Part shown: positions 33,021 to 43,334 of the stretch, in pieces | Position numbering within the stretch: position 1 is the stretch's first letter | Layout of the letters: each line of letters begins with the position of its first letter | From: UBA6136 sp044237765 | Lineage (GTDB): Bacteria > Pseudomonadota > Gammaproteobacteria > Methylococcales > Methylococcaceae | Length of the DNA stretch: 64,000 nucleotides | Direction of reading: 5' to 3' | Assembly (NCBI GenBank): GCA_044237765.1 | Contig: JBIIEQ010000002.1 | Coordinates: 1 to 64,000 of the forward strand | The notes under the pieces: generated by a model | Seen by the model: only the letters and a program-made list of their open reading frames with translations | Told to the model about the DNA's origin: nothing | Databases searched by the model: none | Translations under genes and position numbers: made by a program

Positions 33021-33698
33021 TCAGTTATCCGGCTCGGCTTCGGGAGCCGCGACATTTTCCTGATCCTTCAGCACCTCATTGATCGATTCCTTAAGGTCCT
33101 CTGGGATGCTTCGGGAGGCTGCCTTGAGCTTCAGGCCATCCTGAATACGTTGGTGGTTAGGGGCGTCTTCCTCCAGACCCAGCATGAAATCCTCGAGCGT
33201 TGACAGCGAGCTGAAACGCACGTCCTCGTTTTGATCTTCCAGCGCCGACATGAGCGCGGCAATAGTGGCATCGGATGGTTCGTCCAAGGAACCCAGACTC
33301 AATGCCGCGGCATTACGCACTTCGGCATTAGCATCCGTGGTCAGTAGCTGCCCCAGGGTCGCTTCGGTTTCAGGGCTGGGGTAGGCGCCCAATTGCTCGA
33401 CCGCCTCAATTCTTTCTTCATCATTTGAGCTGCCCAGTTGCGTCATGGCTTCGGCGATTTGCTCCTTCTCAATCTGATCATCATCCATCACCTCATCGGG
33501 AGGCAGCGAGTCGTCGCGCGTTGAGACTGCTGGCGTCTTGGGTGAGGGTACGGTCTCAGTTTTGGGTGAAGGGGTGGACTCGGTCACCGAGCTCGGCGCT
33601 TCATCTTCGGAGTGATCGGTTTCCAGATTGTAGAAAACCGCTGCCACGATAATGCTGGAAATCAGCAAGGTGATGAGAAGAATCCGGGAAATGGGCAT
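33021..33698 (-). CDS. Membrane-anchored HEAT-repeat protein
   Basis: 225 residues: one N-terminal helix (about 4-22), a Pro/Ser/Thr/Glu-rich linker (about 30-75), then two or three HEAT-like helical repeats (SNDEERIEAVEQLGAY, DANAEVRNAAALSLGSL, DQNEDVRFSSLSTLEDF). The protein is very acidic. HEAT repeats bind partner proteins; nothing here says which. It converges with the ABC transporter genes with only 8 bases between. Confidence 0.75.
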   Translation of the reverse strand: MPISRILLITLLISSIIVAAVFYNLETDHSEDEAPSSVTESTPSPKTETVPSPKTPAVSTRDDSLPPDEVMDDDQIEKEQIAEAMTQLGSSNDEERIEAVEQLGAYPSPETEATLGQLLTTDANAEVRNAAALSLGSLDEPSDATIAALMSALEDQNEDVRFSSLSTLEDFMLGLEEDAPNHQRIQDGLKLKAASRSIPEDLKESINEVLKDQENVAAPEAEPDN

Positions 33699-33844
33699 AG
33701 TAATTCCGTGATGGGCTGCGGGCTGCCATGATCAAATATGAACCCCTTAGGTTTTCGCCGGGGCATAAGTTGAGCATTCTATCAGACGGTTAATAAAGCG
33801 AAAAACCGCAGGAGCAGGTTCTGCCATATGGATTTTTGACCGGC

Positions 33845-34819
33845 TCATCGGCTCGCTTTTGACCAGAAAACACCGGCCGGCAAAGTCCGGGTATCTTTAC
33901 CCCCCGGGTGGGTGCTCAAGGGTTCGATCCGCTCGAAAATCTGTTGGGCGGATAGAATCTCCTTGTCTCCAAAGGAGGTGATTCGGCCGTCGCAATAATG
34001 TTTGCGCAGCGCTGATTGAACCTGAGTGTCCTTTTCCAGAGTCAGGGAACTGACCTCCTGCCAGATGCTGTCCGAGTTGCAGATCTGCCTTCTGGCTTCG
34101 GCCGTCGCTTTCAGGAAACTGTCCACGGCGTCGTGATGGGCTTTGGCCCAGCCTTCGCGAAACACATAGCCCAGTGCCGGGACATCGCAGTCGATGCCCA
34201 ACGCCGCCTGGATGCCGCGACCATCGAGAATCTGCCGGTACCCCTGTGCTTCGAGCTTGGCGGCATAATTCCAGTAGGTCAGCAGCGCGTCGAGCTGGCC
34301 CTGCACCAGCGACTGATTGAGCAGAGGCGGTGCGCCAAAGGTGACGGTCGCCTTTTTCTCAAGATCCAGCGCCGCCGTTTTCTGCGCAACGGCTTGCAGG
34401 AGCAACCAGTTTTTGTCCATGCCGCCGCCCGCCACGCCCAGGCGCTTGCCCGCCAGATCGGCAATGCCCTGAATGGGTGATTCCTTCGCGACCATCAGTG
34501 CCCCATGGCTGGAGGAAAAGGGAGCAAAGGTATAGTCCTGGCCCTGTGATCGCTGACGGGCGACCCAGATCCAGTCAGAAACCATGATGTCGATGCTATT
34601 GCCTTGCAGCCCGATCCGGCCCGCCTCCGGGCTGGCCAGTTCGGTCGTTTCGATCCGGATCTGATAGGCCGTATCCAGTTTCTGGCTTTTTATCACGGCC
34701 AGTTCCCAGTTGAGGGTGCCGAAGGCTAACGCGCCGACTCTGATGATGCTTGGGGCGGTTTCCGCGGTCGTGGCTGTTGATAGTGCCAACAGGCAAAGGG
34801 GAATGAGTGACTTGAGCAT
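33845..34819 (-). CDS. Orphan ABC-type substrate-binding protein (NMT1/SsuA-like)
   Basis: 324 residues with a signal peptide (1-19, ending TTAET) and a periplasmic binding fold of the nitrate/sulfonate/thiamine-precursor group: ASPEAGRIGLQGNSIDIMVSDWIWVARQR, then IQGIADLAGKRLGV and LVQGQLDALLTYWNYAAKLEAQG. No permease or ATPase gene is adjacent, so partner and ligand are unknown. Similar orphan binding proteins occur near methanol/alcohol oxidation genes in methylotrophs, but none of those genes is here. Confidence 0.75.
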   Translation of the reverse strand: MLKSLIPLCLLALSTATTAETAPSIIRVGALAFGTLNWELAVIKSQKLDTAYQIRIETTELASPEAGRIGLQGNSIDIMVSDWIWVARQRSQGQDYTFAPFSSSHGALMVAKESPIQGIADLAGKRLGVAGGGMDKNWLLLQAVAQKTAALDLEKKATVTFGAPPLLNQSLVQGQLDALLTYWNYAAKLEAQGYRQILDGRGIQAALGIDCDVPALGYVFREGWAKAHHDAVDSFLKATAEARRQICNSDSIWQEVSSLTLEKDTQVQSALRKHYCDGRITSFGDKEILSAQQIFERIEPLSTHPGGKDTRTLPAGVFWSKASR

Positions 34820-34862
34820 GGTTATGGCCTTCCTGGGAGTGAACGGCAGCGGTCAGGTCGGG

Positions 34863-36215
34863 CTAATTGCCAGCGATGGTCAGCTGTTCCAGCATTATCG
34901 AGCCGGTTCGGGTGTTGCCGCGCAGATCCACGTCATTGCCGACGGCGACCAAAGTTTTGAGCATGTCCCGGAGGTTGCCGGCAATGGTGAACTCCTCGAC
35001 CGGATACTGGATCGTCCCGTTTTCCACCCAGAAACCGGCTGCTCCGCGCGAATAATCACCGGTCACCAGATTGACGCCCTGGCCCATCAGTTCGGTGACG
35101 AGCAAGCCGGTGCCCATTTTTTGCAGGAGTCCAGCCTGGTCGAGCGTGCCGGGATCGATGATGAGGTTATGCACACCGCCGGCATTGCCGGTGGAAGTCA
35201 TGCCCAATTTACGTGCCGAGTAAGTGCTCAACACATAGGACTCCAGAATGCCGTTTCGGACCAGGTGATGCGGGACGGTCCGGACCCCTTCTGCATCGTA
35301 GGGCACGCTGCCAAGCGCTTTTTTCAGATGCGGCTGTTCGTGTATCTGCACGAAATCGGGGAACACCGGTTTGCCCAGTTGATCCAGCAGGAATGAGGAC
35401 TTGCGGTAAAGGTTGCCACCGCGAATGGCGCCGATGAAATGTCCAAGCAGACTGGCTGCGACATCGGCGGCAAAGATGACAGGGCATTGGCGGGTGCTCA
35501 GGCTTCTGGCCCCGAGCCGGCGGATTGTCCGCTCTGCCGCAATGCGACCCACTTCTTCGGGCGATTGCAGGTCCCGAGCATCACGCGCCACGGTCCACCA
35601 GTCGTCTCGCTGCATTTGTTGACCCCGCTCACCGATGACGGAGACACTGAGGCTGTGGCGGCTGGAGGCATAACCATGGAGAAAACCCAGGCTGTTACCC
35701 ATGACCCGAAGTCCTTCGAAGGTATTGAGACTGGCGCCCTCGGAATTGCTGATGTCGGTGTGATGGTTCCGTGCCGCGCTCTCGCAGGCGACCGCCAGCT
35801 CAATGGCCGCCTCTGGTTCTATCGCCCATGGGTAGTAAAGATCAAGGTCTGGAAAGTCGGTGGCCAGCAGACCGATGTCGGGGAGTCCTGCGCAGGGGTC
35901 CTCGGCCGCATGGCGGGCTATTCGGCAGGCTGCAGCCACGGTTTCGCGCATGGCGGCCGGGCTCAGGTCGCTGGTGCTGGCCGAACCCTTGCGCTGCCCG
36001 ATGTACACCGTCAGGCCCAGGCCTCGACTCCGGTGATGTTCGATCGTTTCCACTTCGCCCAGGCGAGCGGTGGCCGACAGACCGAATTCCATGCTGACAC
36101 CCACTTCCGCGCCAGTGGCGCCCTGGTTTCGGGTTTCTTGAATGCAGTCGGCAACCAGTGATTTCAGCTGATCGAGTTGCGCTTGCTCTGCGGCGGGGAT
36201 CGGGTTTGAAGACAC
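34863..36215 (-). CDS. pmbA: Metalloprotease accessory subunit PmbA/TldE
   Basis: 450 residues of the TldD/PmbA family, without the metal-binding HExxxH motif, as expected for the TldE half. Typical blocks include GLSATARLGEVETIEHHRSRGLGLTVYIG, SSDRH-like ASSRHSLSVSVIGE and the C-terminal GNLRDMLKTLVAVGNDVDLRG. TldD and TldE form a heterodimeric protease that trims modified peptides such as microcin precursors and CcdA. Encoded 38 bases after tldD. Confidence 0.95.
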   Translation of the reverse strand: MSSNPIPAAEQAQLDQLKSLVADCIQETRNQGATGAEVGVSMEFGLSATARLGEVETIEHHRSRGLGLTVYIGQRKGSASTSDLSPAAMRETVAAACRIARHAAEDPCAGLPDIGLLATDFPDLDLYYPWAIEPEAAIELAVACESAARNHHTDISNSEGASLNTFEGLRVMGNSLGFLHGYASSRHSLSVSVIGERGQQMQRDDWWTVARDARDLQSPEEVGRIAAERTIRRLGARSLSTRQCPVIFAADVAASLLGHFIGAIRGGNLYRKSSFLLDQLGKPVFPDFVQIHEQPHLKKALGSVPYDAEGVRTVPHHLVRNGILESYVLSTYSARKLGMTSTGNAGGVHNLIIDPGTLDQAGLLQKMGTGLLVTELMGQGVNLVTGDYSRGAAGFWVENGTIQYPVEEFTIAGNLRDMLKTLVAVGNDVDLRGNTRTGSIMLEQLTIAGN

Positions 36216-36253
36216 AGAAAATCCTATGATGCAGTCGTTTGAAGTAGGGCGGA

Positions 36254-37705
<1,452 letters not shown>

Positions 37706-37748
37706 GGGACCGGTCTTGATGAGTCAGAAATAGGGTTTGACCGGCGTG

Positions 37749-38570
37749 TCAGCGGCAGGTCAGCTTGGTGTGCTCGAGTGCTGGAAAGGCGGCCCGTACT
37801 TTTGCCAGGCGATCCCGGTCGAAGTCCGCCGTGACGACGCCGGAACCCTGAGAGAGACTGGCCAGTACCGCGCCCCAGGGATCCACAATCATGCTGTGGC
37901 CATAGGTTTCGCGTCCATTGATATGGAAGCCTCCCTGGTTGGCGGCGATGGTGTAGCACAGGTTTTCGACCGAGCGTGCACGCACCAGAATCTCCCAGTG
38001 CGCCGCTCCGGTGCGAGCGGTGAAGGCCGAGGGTACCGCCAGAATATCCATGCCCACCGACGACATCTGTCGGTAAAGCTCCGGAAAGCGAATGTCATAG
38101 CAAACGGAGAGGCCCAGGCGACCAAAGGGGGTATCCACTACGAGCGCATCCTCGCCGGCTTCAATGGTCGATGATTCCTGATAGCTTTCCTCGGTCCCCG
38201 GCACGCTGACATCAAACAGGTGAATCTTGTCGTAGCGTCCGACTCGATGGCCCTTGTCATCGAAGACCAGGCAAGCGGCACGGGCTTTGCCCGAAACGCC
38301 CCGAATCGGCATGGTGCCGCCCACCAGCCAGACCTTGTGGCGCTCCGCGGTTTTCGACAGGAACTCCTGAATCGGGCCGTTGCCATCGGATTCGGCGATG
38401 TCCAGCTTGTCGGTCTCGTTCACGCCCATCAGGGCGAAGTTCTCGGGGAGCACGACCAGCTTTGCGCCCTGCTTGGCGGCCGTCTCGATTAAGCGACCGG
38501 CTTCCAGCAGATTTCCGCTGACATTGGGGCTGGAGGCCATCTGTATGGCGGCCAGTGTTGCTTTTCTCAT
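37749..38570 (-). CDS. Carbon-nitrogen hydrolase (Nit2/omega-amidase-like)
   Basis: 273 residues of the nitrilase superfamily with the complete Glu-Lys-Cys triad: E43 in LPENFALMG, K115 in DKIHLFDV and C157 in VCYDIRFPELYR. The DKIHLFDV and VCYDIRFPE forms are those of the Nit1/Nit2 branch, which removes deaminated glutathione or alpha-ketoglutaramate. Neighbouring rng and tldD is a conserved position for this gene in proteobacteria. Confidence 0.88.
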   Translation of the reverse strand: MRKATLAAIQMASSPNVSGNLLEAGRLIETAAKQGAKLVVLPENFALMGVNETDKLDIAESDGNGPIQEFLSKTAERHKVWLVGGTMPIRGVSGKARAACLVFDDKGHRVGRYDKIHLFDVSVPGTEESYQESSTIEAGEDALVVDTPFGRLGLSVCYDIRFPELYRQMSSVGMDILAVPSAFTARTGAAHWEILVRARSVENLCYTIAANQGGFHINGRETYGHSMIVDPWGAVLASLSQGSGVVTADFDRDRLAKVRAAFPALEHTKLTCR

Positions 38571-38763
38571 GACATCAATCCTGTCGCGGCATAATGCCTT
38601 CCGGGTGGCTCATCTGACTATTGCGCGACTTGCATCGGCAAGCCAAACCGGCCTGTTTTGGCCTGGTAAGGGCTCCGGAAAAGTCGCTCGAGCGGGGTCC
38701 CGCCTAGGGTGGGACAAGGCCTCGAAGTTTAGCATAGCTGGCATCGGCAGCCGGGTTGGGATC

Positions 38764-40218
38764 TCACACCAGAACAACATCGTACTGTTCCTGCGTGTAC
38801 TGAGCCTCGACCCTGAACTTGATGTGGACACCGGTGAAGCTTTCCAGTTCGGACAGCGTGTCAGCTTCCTCATCCAGCAGGCGCTCCACGACTTCATTGG
38901 AGGCCAGGACCAGGAGTTCCTGCACCTCGTATTGGCGTATTTCGCGCAGAATTTCACGGAATATGTCGAGACAGACGGTCTCCGGTGTTTTCAGGACGCC
39001 GCGACCGCTACAGGCAGGGCAAGGCTCGCAGAGGATGTGTTCGAGGCTTTCGCGGGTGCGCTTGCGGGTCATTTCGACCAGACCCAGGCTCGAAACCTGG
39101 CTGATGGCACTCTTGGCGTGATCTTTCTCCAGGCATTTCTGCAGCGCGAGCAGCACCTGTTGGCGATGTTCCCGATCGCACATGTCGATGAAGTCGATGA
39201 TGATGATGCCGCCGAGATTGCGGAGTCGCAGTTGACGGGCAATGGCCTGTGCGGCTTCGAGGTTGGTCTTGAAGATGGTTTCTTCAAGGTTGCGACCGCC
39301 GACAAAGGCGCCGGTATTGACGTCGATGGTGGTCATGGCCTCCGTCTGGTCGAAGATCAGGTAACCGCCTGATTTCAGTGTCACGCGCCGCTCCAGGGCG
39401 CGGTGGATCTCGTCCTCGACCGCATAGAGATCGAACAGGGGACGCTCCCCTAAATAATGCTCCAGACGCGACGACAGTTCGGGGACGAACTCCCGGGCGA
39501 ACTTTGCGAGCCGTGTGAAGGTCTCCCGAGAGTCGACCCGGATTTTCTCGACTTTTTCACAGTGCATGTCGCGGAGGACCCGCATGCTAAGCGGCAAATC
39601 CTCATGCAGCAGATTGCGTGGCTTGCTGGTGCGCTGACGTTGGGCGATGGAGTTCCACAGCTTGACCAGAAAGACCATGTCGGCGCGCAGGGCCGATTCA
39701 TCGATGCCCTCCGCTGCCGTCCGGGCAATGAAGCCCCCGCTGCCGTGTTCTTTCTGATAACCCTCGACACAGGCACGCAGTCGAGTGCGTTCCGCTTCGG
39801 ATTCAATGCGTTGCGATACCCCGCTGGTGCGGGTGTAGGGCATATAAACCAGATATACGGAAGGGATCGCCAATTCGGTTGTCAGTCGGGCGCCCTTGGT
39901 GCCGATGGGATCCTTCACCACCTGTACCACCAGTTCCTGACCATCACGCAAAATCAACTCGATCTGATCCGTGTCGGTTTTCTCCCGCTCATGGGCGCAA
40001 AGATCCGACAGATGCAAGAAGGCCGCTTTGTCCAGGCCGATGTCGACAAAAGCGGCCTGCATGCCGGGAAGGATACGAGAAATCTTGCCCTTGTAGATAT
40101 TGCCCACCAGTCCGCGCCGTCGCATGCGCTCGATCAGAACTTCCTGCAGCACCCCGTTTTCAACGATGGCGACCCGGGTTTCGGGTGGCGTGACATTGAT
40201 CAGAATTTCGTCGCTCAT
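38764..40218 (-). CDS. rng: Ribonuclease G
   Basis: Endoribonuclease that matures the 16S rRNA 5' end and decays some mRNAs. 484 residues: S1 domain about 38-115 (GNIYKGKISRILPGMQAAFVDIG), RNase E/G core with TIDVNTGAFVGGRN and IIIDFIDM catalytic Asp residues, and the zinc-link cysteines in CEPCPACSGRG. It lacks the long C-terminal scaffold of RNase E. ATGA overlap with maf upstream. The 193-base gap to the nitrilase gene holds nothing I can identify. Confidence 0.95.
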   Translation of the reverse strand: MSDEILINVTPPETRVAIVENGVLQEVLIERMRRRGLVGNIYKGKISRILPGMQAAFVDIGLDKAAFLHLSDLCAHEREKTDTDQIELILRDGQELVVQVVKDPIGTKGARLTTELAIPSVYLVYMPYTRTSGVSQRIESEAERTRLRACVEGYQKEHGSGGFIARTAAEGIDESALRADMVFLVKLWNSIAQRQRTSKPRNLLHEDLPLSMRVLRDMHCEKVEKIRVDSRETFTRLAKFAREFVPELSSRLEHYLGERPLFDLYAVEDEIHRALERRVTLKSGGYLIFDQTEAMTTIDVNTGAFVGGRNLEETIFKTNLEAAQAIARQLRLRNLGGIIIIDFIDMCDREHRQQVLLALQKCLEKDHAKSAISQVSSLGLVEMTRKRTRESLEHILCEPCPACSGRGVLKTPETVCLDIFREILREIRQYEVQELLVLASNEVVERLLDEEADTLSELESFTGVHIKFRVEAQYTQEQYDVVLV

Positions 40219-40841
40219 CCCGCGAAATTCTCTCGAAAGGATCGCAAGGGGTCGATGTTGATCTGTTTCAGCAGTTCCGCAGTTTCGCGCAAAGGCAGGC
40301 CCATGACGCCGGAGTAGCTTCCGGATAGTCGCTCTATAAAGAGAGCTCCCAAGCCCTGTATGGCGTAGGCGCCGGCCTTGCCCTGAGGTTCGCCAGTGGC
40401 CCAGTAAGCCTCGATGTCGCCGCGAGTGAGCGTGCGGAAACGGACATGACTCATGCTGAGCGCGAACCAGTGCTGTCCGAATGCCCTCAGCGACACGGCG
40501 CTCATGACCCAGTGCTCGCGGCCGGAGAGACGGCTGAGCATATCGAGGGCGTGGGCCGCGTCTCGGGGTTTGCCGAAGATTTCGCCATCCAGAATCACCT
40601 CGGTATCGGCGGCCAGTACCGGCAATCCATCCGGATTCAGTGACCAGGCCGCCAGCGATTTTTCAGCGGCTATCCGCTGTACATAGTTCTCGGCAAATTC
40701 ATCAGGCTGCGGCTGTTCGGTCAGGTCGGCGGGTTTGACTTCATAGCGGACTCCGAGTTGATCGAGCAGTTCGCGGCGTCGGGGTGAGGCGGAGGCCAGC
40801 ACCAATTGAGTGGATGAGGGTGAGCGAGTCGTGTGGTTCAT
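40215..40841 (-). CDS. maf: Maf-family nucleotide pyrophosphatase
   Basis: Hydrolyses dTTP, UTP or modified nucleotides; also linked to septum inhibition. About 208 residues with LVLASASPRRRELL near the N-terminus, AADTEVILDGEIFGKP and the YAIQGLGALFIERLSGSYSGVMGLPL block. I start at the ATG at 40841; an upstream in-frame extension overlaps the rlmH coding end and has no family match. Followed by rng with a 4-base overlap, a standard gene pair. Confidence 0.94.
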   Translation of the reverse strand: MNHTTRSPSSTQLVLASASPRRRELLDQLGVRYEVKPADLTEQPQPDEFAENYVQRIAAEKSLAAWSLNPDGLPVLAADTEVILDGEIFGKPRDAAHALDMLSRLSGREHWVMSAVSLRAFGQHWFALSMSHVRFRTLTRGDIEAYWATGEPQGKAGAYAIQGLGALFIERLSGSYSGVMGLPLRETAELLKQINIDPLRSFRENFAG

Positions 40842-40851
40842 GGACCCAGGC

Positions 40852-41319
40852 TTAACGGTGATAGGGGTGGTTGTTGAGCAGGCTCCAGGCGCGGTAGATC
40901 TGCTCGGCGACGATGATCCGCACAATCGGGTGGGGCAATGTCAGGGGCGAAAGGCTCCATAGCTGGTTCGCATGTGCCCGGCAGGCATCCGAGAGCCCCT
41001 CGGGACCGCCGACCATTAGTGCGATCCGACGCCCGTCCCGCATCCAGTCCTTGACCTGATTGGAAAGCTGAACGGTGTCCCAGGGTTTGCCGCCCACCTC
41101 GAGGGCAATGACTTGATCGTCGCGGGAGAGGGAGGCCAGTATTCGCTCACCTTCTTCCTCGCGAATGCGGGCAAGGTCGGCATTCTTGCCGCGTTTGCCG
41201 GGAGGGATTTCCCGCAGCACCAGTTCACATTCCCGAGGCAAGCGCTTGGCATAGTCCTGAAAGCCTTCGGTAACCCATGTGGGCATGCGGTTGCCGACGG
41301 CGACTAGGTGAATCTGCAT
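40852..41319 (-). CDS. rlmH: 23S rRNA (pseudouridine-1915-N3)-methyltransferase RlmH
   Basis: 155 residues, the smallest SPOUT methyltransferase. MQIHLVAVGNRMP at the start, IPPGKRGKNAD, and the SAM-binding knot LMVGGPEGLSDACRA plus the C-terminal LPHPIVRIIVAEQIYRAWSLLNNHPYHR are diagnostic. Leads a compact rlmH-maf-rng run. Confidence 0.97.
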   Translation of the reverse strand: MQIHLVAVGNRMPTWVTEGFQDYAKRLPRECELVLREIPPGKRGKNADLARIREEEGERILASLSRDDQVIALEVGGKPWDTVQLSNQVKDWMRDGRRIALMVGGPEGLSDACRAHANQLWSLSPLTLPHPIVRIIVAEQIYRAWSLLNNHPYHR

Positions 41320-41361
41320 GGTGCTATCGATGATCGGTCGCTGATGTCTGTCGGGTGTTGA

Positions 41362-42462
41362 TCAGGCAACCGACAGCATCCGGTCCAGCGACAACTTGGC
41401 GGGCCGAGCGTCCTCGTCGGGGACCACGATACGGTTGATGATGTGTCCATCGACCAGGTTTTCCAGTATCCAGGCCAGATGCTGGGGGTCGGTGCGGAAC
41501 ATGGTCGAGCACATGCAGACCGTGGGCGACATGAAATGCACCTCGACCCCTCGTGGCCGCATTTCGTTGGCCAGCCGGTTGACCATATTGAGTTCGGTTC
41601 CCACCAGCCAGCGGGTGCCGCTTTTGGCCTCGCCGATGGTTCTCAGAATGTATTCGGTGGAGCCGGTGTACTGCGCCTTTTCGCAGACCTCGAACGAACA
41701 TTCCGGGTGGGCGATGACTCTCGTGTCTGGGTGCTTTTCCAGGAAGCGATCGATCTGCTCGGGTCGGAACATCTGATGGACTGAGCAGAAACCTTTCCAG
41801 AGAATGATCCTGGCCTTCCGAATCTGTTCCTCGGTCAGTCCGCCCATGGGCTGAGTGAAGTCCCAGGTCACCATTTCATCCAGCGGGATACCCATGCGGT
41901 AGCCGGTGTTGCGTCCCAGGTGCTGATCGGGGAAGAACAGGACTTTTTCCCGCTGGGCGAAGCTCCATTCCAGAATTTTCCGAGCATTGCTGGAGGTGCA
42001 GACGATGCCGCCATGGCGTCCGCAAAAAGCCTTCAGGTCCGCTGCGGAATTGATGTAAGTGACCGGGGTAATGGTCGCGTCGGGATCAAGTATCTGCGAA
42101 AGTTCGCGCCAGCTTCGCTCCACGGCCGGGAGATTGGCCATGTCGGCCATCGAACAGCCGGCGGCGAGGTCAGGCAGGATAGCGATTTGGTCAGGGCGGG
42201 ACAGAATGTCCGCCACTTCGGCCATGAAGTGCACGCCGCAGAAGACGATGTATTCGGCGCCGGATTTTGCCGCCTCGCGGGAGAGCTTCAGTGAATCGCC
42301 GGTGAGGTCGGCGTGCCGGAAGACCTCATCCCGCTGGTAATGATGGCCGAGGATGACGCAACGATCGCTCAGTTTGCGTTTGGCGGCGTCAATGCGGGTT
42401 TCGCATTCGGCGTCATCCAGCAGGGCGTAATCTTCAAGCGCGAGCGCGGGAGCCAACATCAC
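41362..42462 (-). CDS. nadA: Quinolinate synthase
   Basis: [4Fe-4S] enzyme that makes quinolinate from iminoaspartate and dihydroxyacetone phosphate in NAD synthesis. 366 residues with ILGHHYQRDEVFRHADLTGDS, VFCGVHFMAEVADIL and PDQHLGRNTG, and cluster-ligand cysteines including those in the AAGCSMAD and MSPTVCMCSTMF regions. No nadB or nadC nearby. Confidence 0.95.
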   Translation of the reverse strand: MMLAPALALEDYALLDDAECETRIDAAKRKLSDRCVILGHHYQRDEVFRHADLTGDSLKLSREAAKSGAEYIVFCGVHFMAEVADILSRPDQIAILPDLAAGCSMADMANLPAVERSWRELSQILDPDATITPVTYINSAADLKAFCGRHGGIVCTSSNARKILEWSFAQREKVLFFPDQHLGRNTGYRMGIPLDEMVTWDFTQPMGGLTEEQIRKARIILWKGFCSVHQMFRPEQIDRFLEKHPDTRVIAHPECSFEVCEKAQYTGSTEYILRTIGEAKSGTRWLVGTELNMVNRLANEMRPRGVEVHFMSPTVCMCSTMFRTDPQHLAWILENLVDGHIINRIVVPDEDARPAKLSLDRMLSVA

Positions 42463-42525
42463 GGACCTCTCTCGTTAGACTGTGTCAGGCACGGATTGTA
42501 GAGTAAAAAACTCGGAATTAGAGAC

Positions 42526-43293
42526 TCAGGGCTGGCCCGCATCAAGATCATCGACCTTGAGAAAAATCCGGCTGTCCTGCTGGCTGTTGATGTAGCCCAC
42601 GCCAAAGCCCTGGTTTGTCCGGGTTTCCGTCAGACCACCGACCTCTACCCAGACACCCAGGGGCGCGATGAGCTGTGTCGATGCCCCCTGCGTGTTGATG
42701 GTGCCCCCGCGGTTGAGATGGTCGGACCAGGGTTCAATGGCAATCAGGGCTTCCTGTGGCCCCGTCAATCGTGGAATCACGGAAAAGCCCGTGGTGACCG
42801 GCTGATAGTTGACGCCTCCATACCCATAGGCATAGGTGGCGTAGGGAACGACCTGGCCGACCTGGATGGTGGCGGCCTGCCCATCCAGGGTCTGCACATG
42901 CTGGGTGGCCTGGTTAGAGCTCTGTTGTCGGGTGGCCGCGATTCCGCCTCGAACATTGACGCCACCGCCCACTCGACCGCCGACAGCAATGCCGCCATTG
43001 AGTCCTTCGGTTGTCAGGTGCTTGCCTTGTATGATGGAGATTTGCAGCCGGTGGGGCCGCTCGTCGACCTTTTCCAGCACGCTGCGGACTTCCTCGATCG
43101 TTCCCTGGTCCGCCTTGATGATCAGCTTGGTACGGTGCGGGACGACGCTGTCATGCGGGCCAAGAAAAGGCTGGATCAGCGGAATCATTTCGTCGGCGGG
43201 TCGATGGCGGAGCTCGATCACCGCCATCTCCTGCGCCGGGGCTGGCAGGTGAACCAGCAGAGGCAACATCACTCCGAGACGGTGAATATTCAT
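42526..43293 (-). CDS. Secretin N-domain-like (NolW-like) exported protein
   Basis: 255 residues: signal peptide (about 1-21, ending APAQ), an N1/NolW-like domain (about 22-78: VIELRHRPADEMIPLIQPFLG, KLIIKADQGTIEEVRSVLEKVDE), a Gly-rich middle (about 95-125) and a region resembling the start of the secretin beta domain (TGFSVIPRLTGPQEALIAIEP). It is too short for an outer-membrane secretin channel. No other secretion gene is adjacent. It follows glgA by 41 bases on the same strand. Function unknown. Confidence 0.65.
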   Translation of the reverse strand: MNIHRLGVMLPLLVHLPAPAQEMAVIELRHRPADEMIPLIQPFLGPHDSVVPHRTKLIIKADQGTIEEVRSVLEKVDERPHRLQISIIQGKHLTTEGLNGGIAVGGRVGGGVNVRGGIAATRQQSSNQATQHVQTLDGQAATIQVGQVVPYATYAYGYGGVNYQPVTTGFSVIPRLTGPQEALIAIEPWSDHLNRGGTINTQGASTQLIAPLGVWVEVGGLTETRTNQGFGVGYINSQQDSRIFLKVDDLDAGQP

Positions 43294-43334
43294 GCTCCCG
43301 GGTTATAACCCTTCAGCTTGGCGGCAATCTCTCA

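Noticed and set aside
33918..33932. GGTTCGATCC resembling a tRNA T-arm
   Set aside because: It lies inside the coding frame of the substrate-binding protein and no acceptor stem or anticodon arm can be folded around it.
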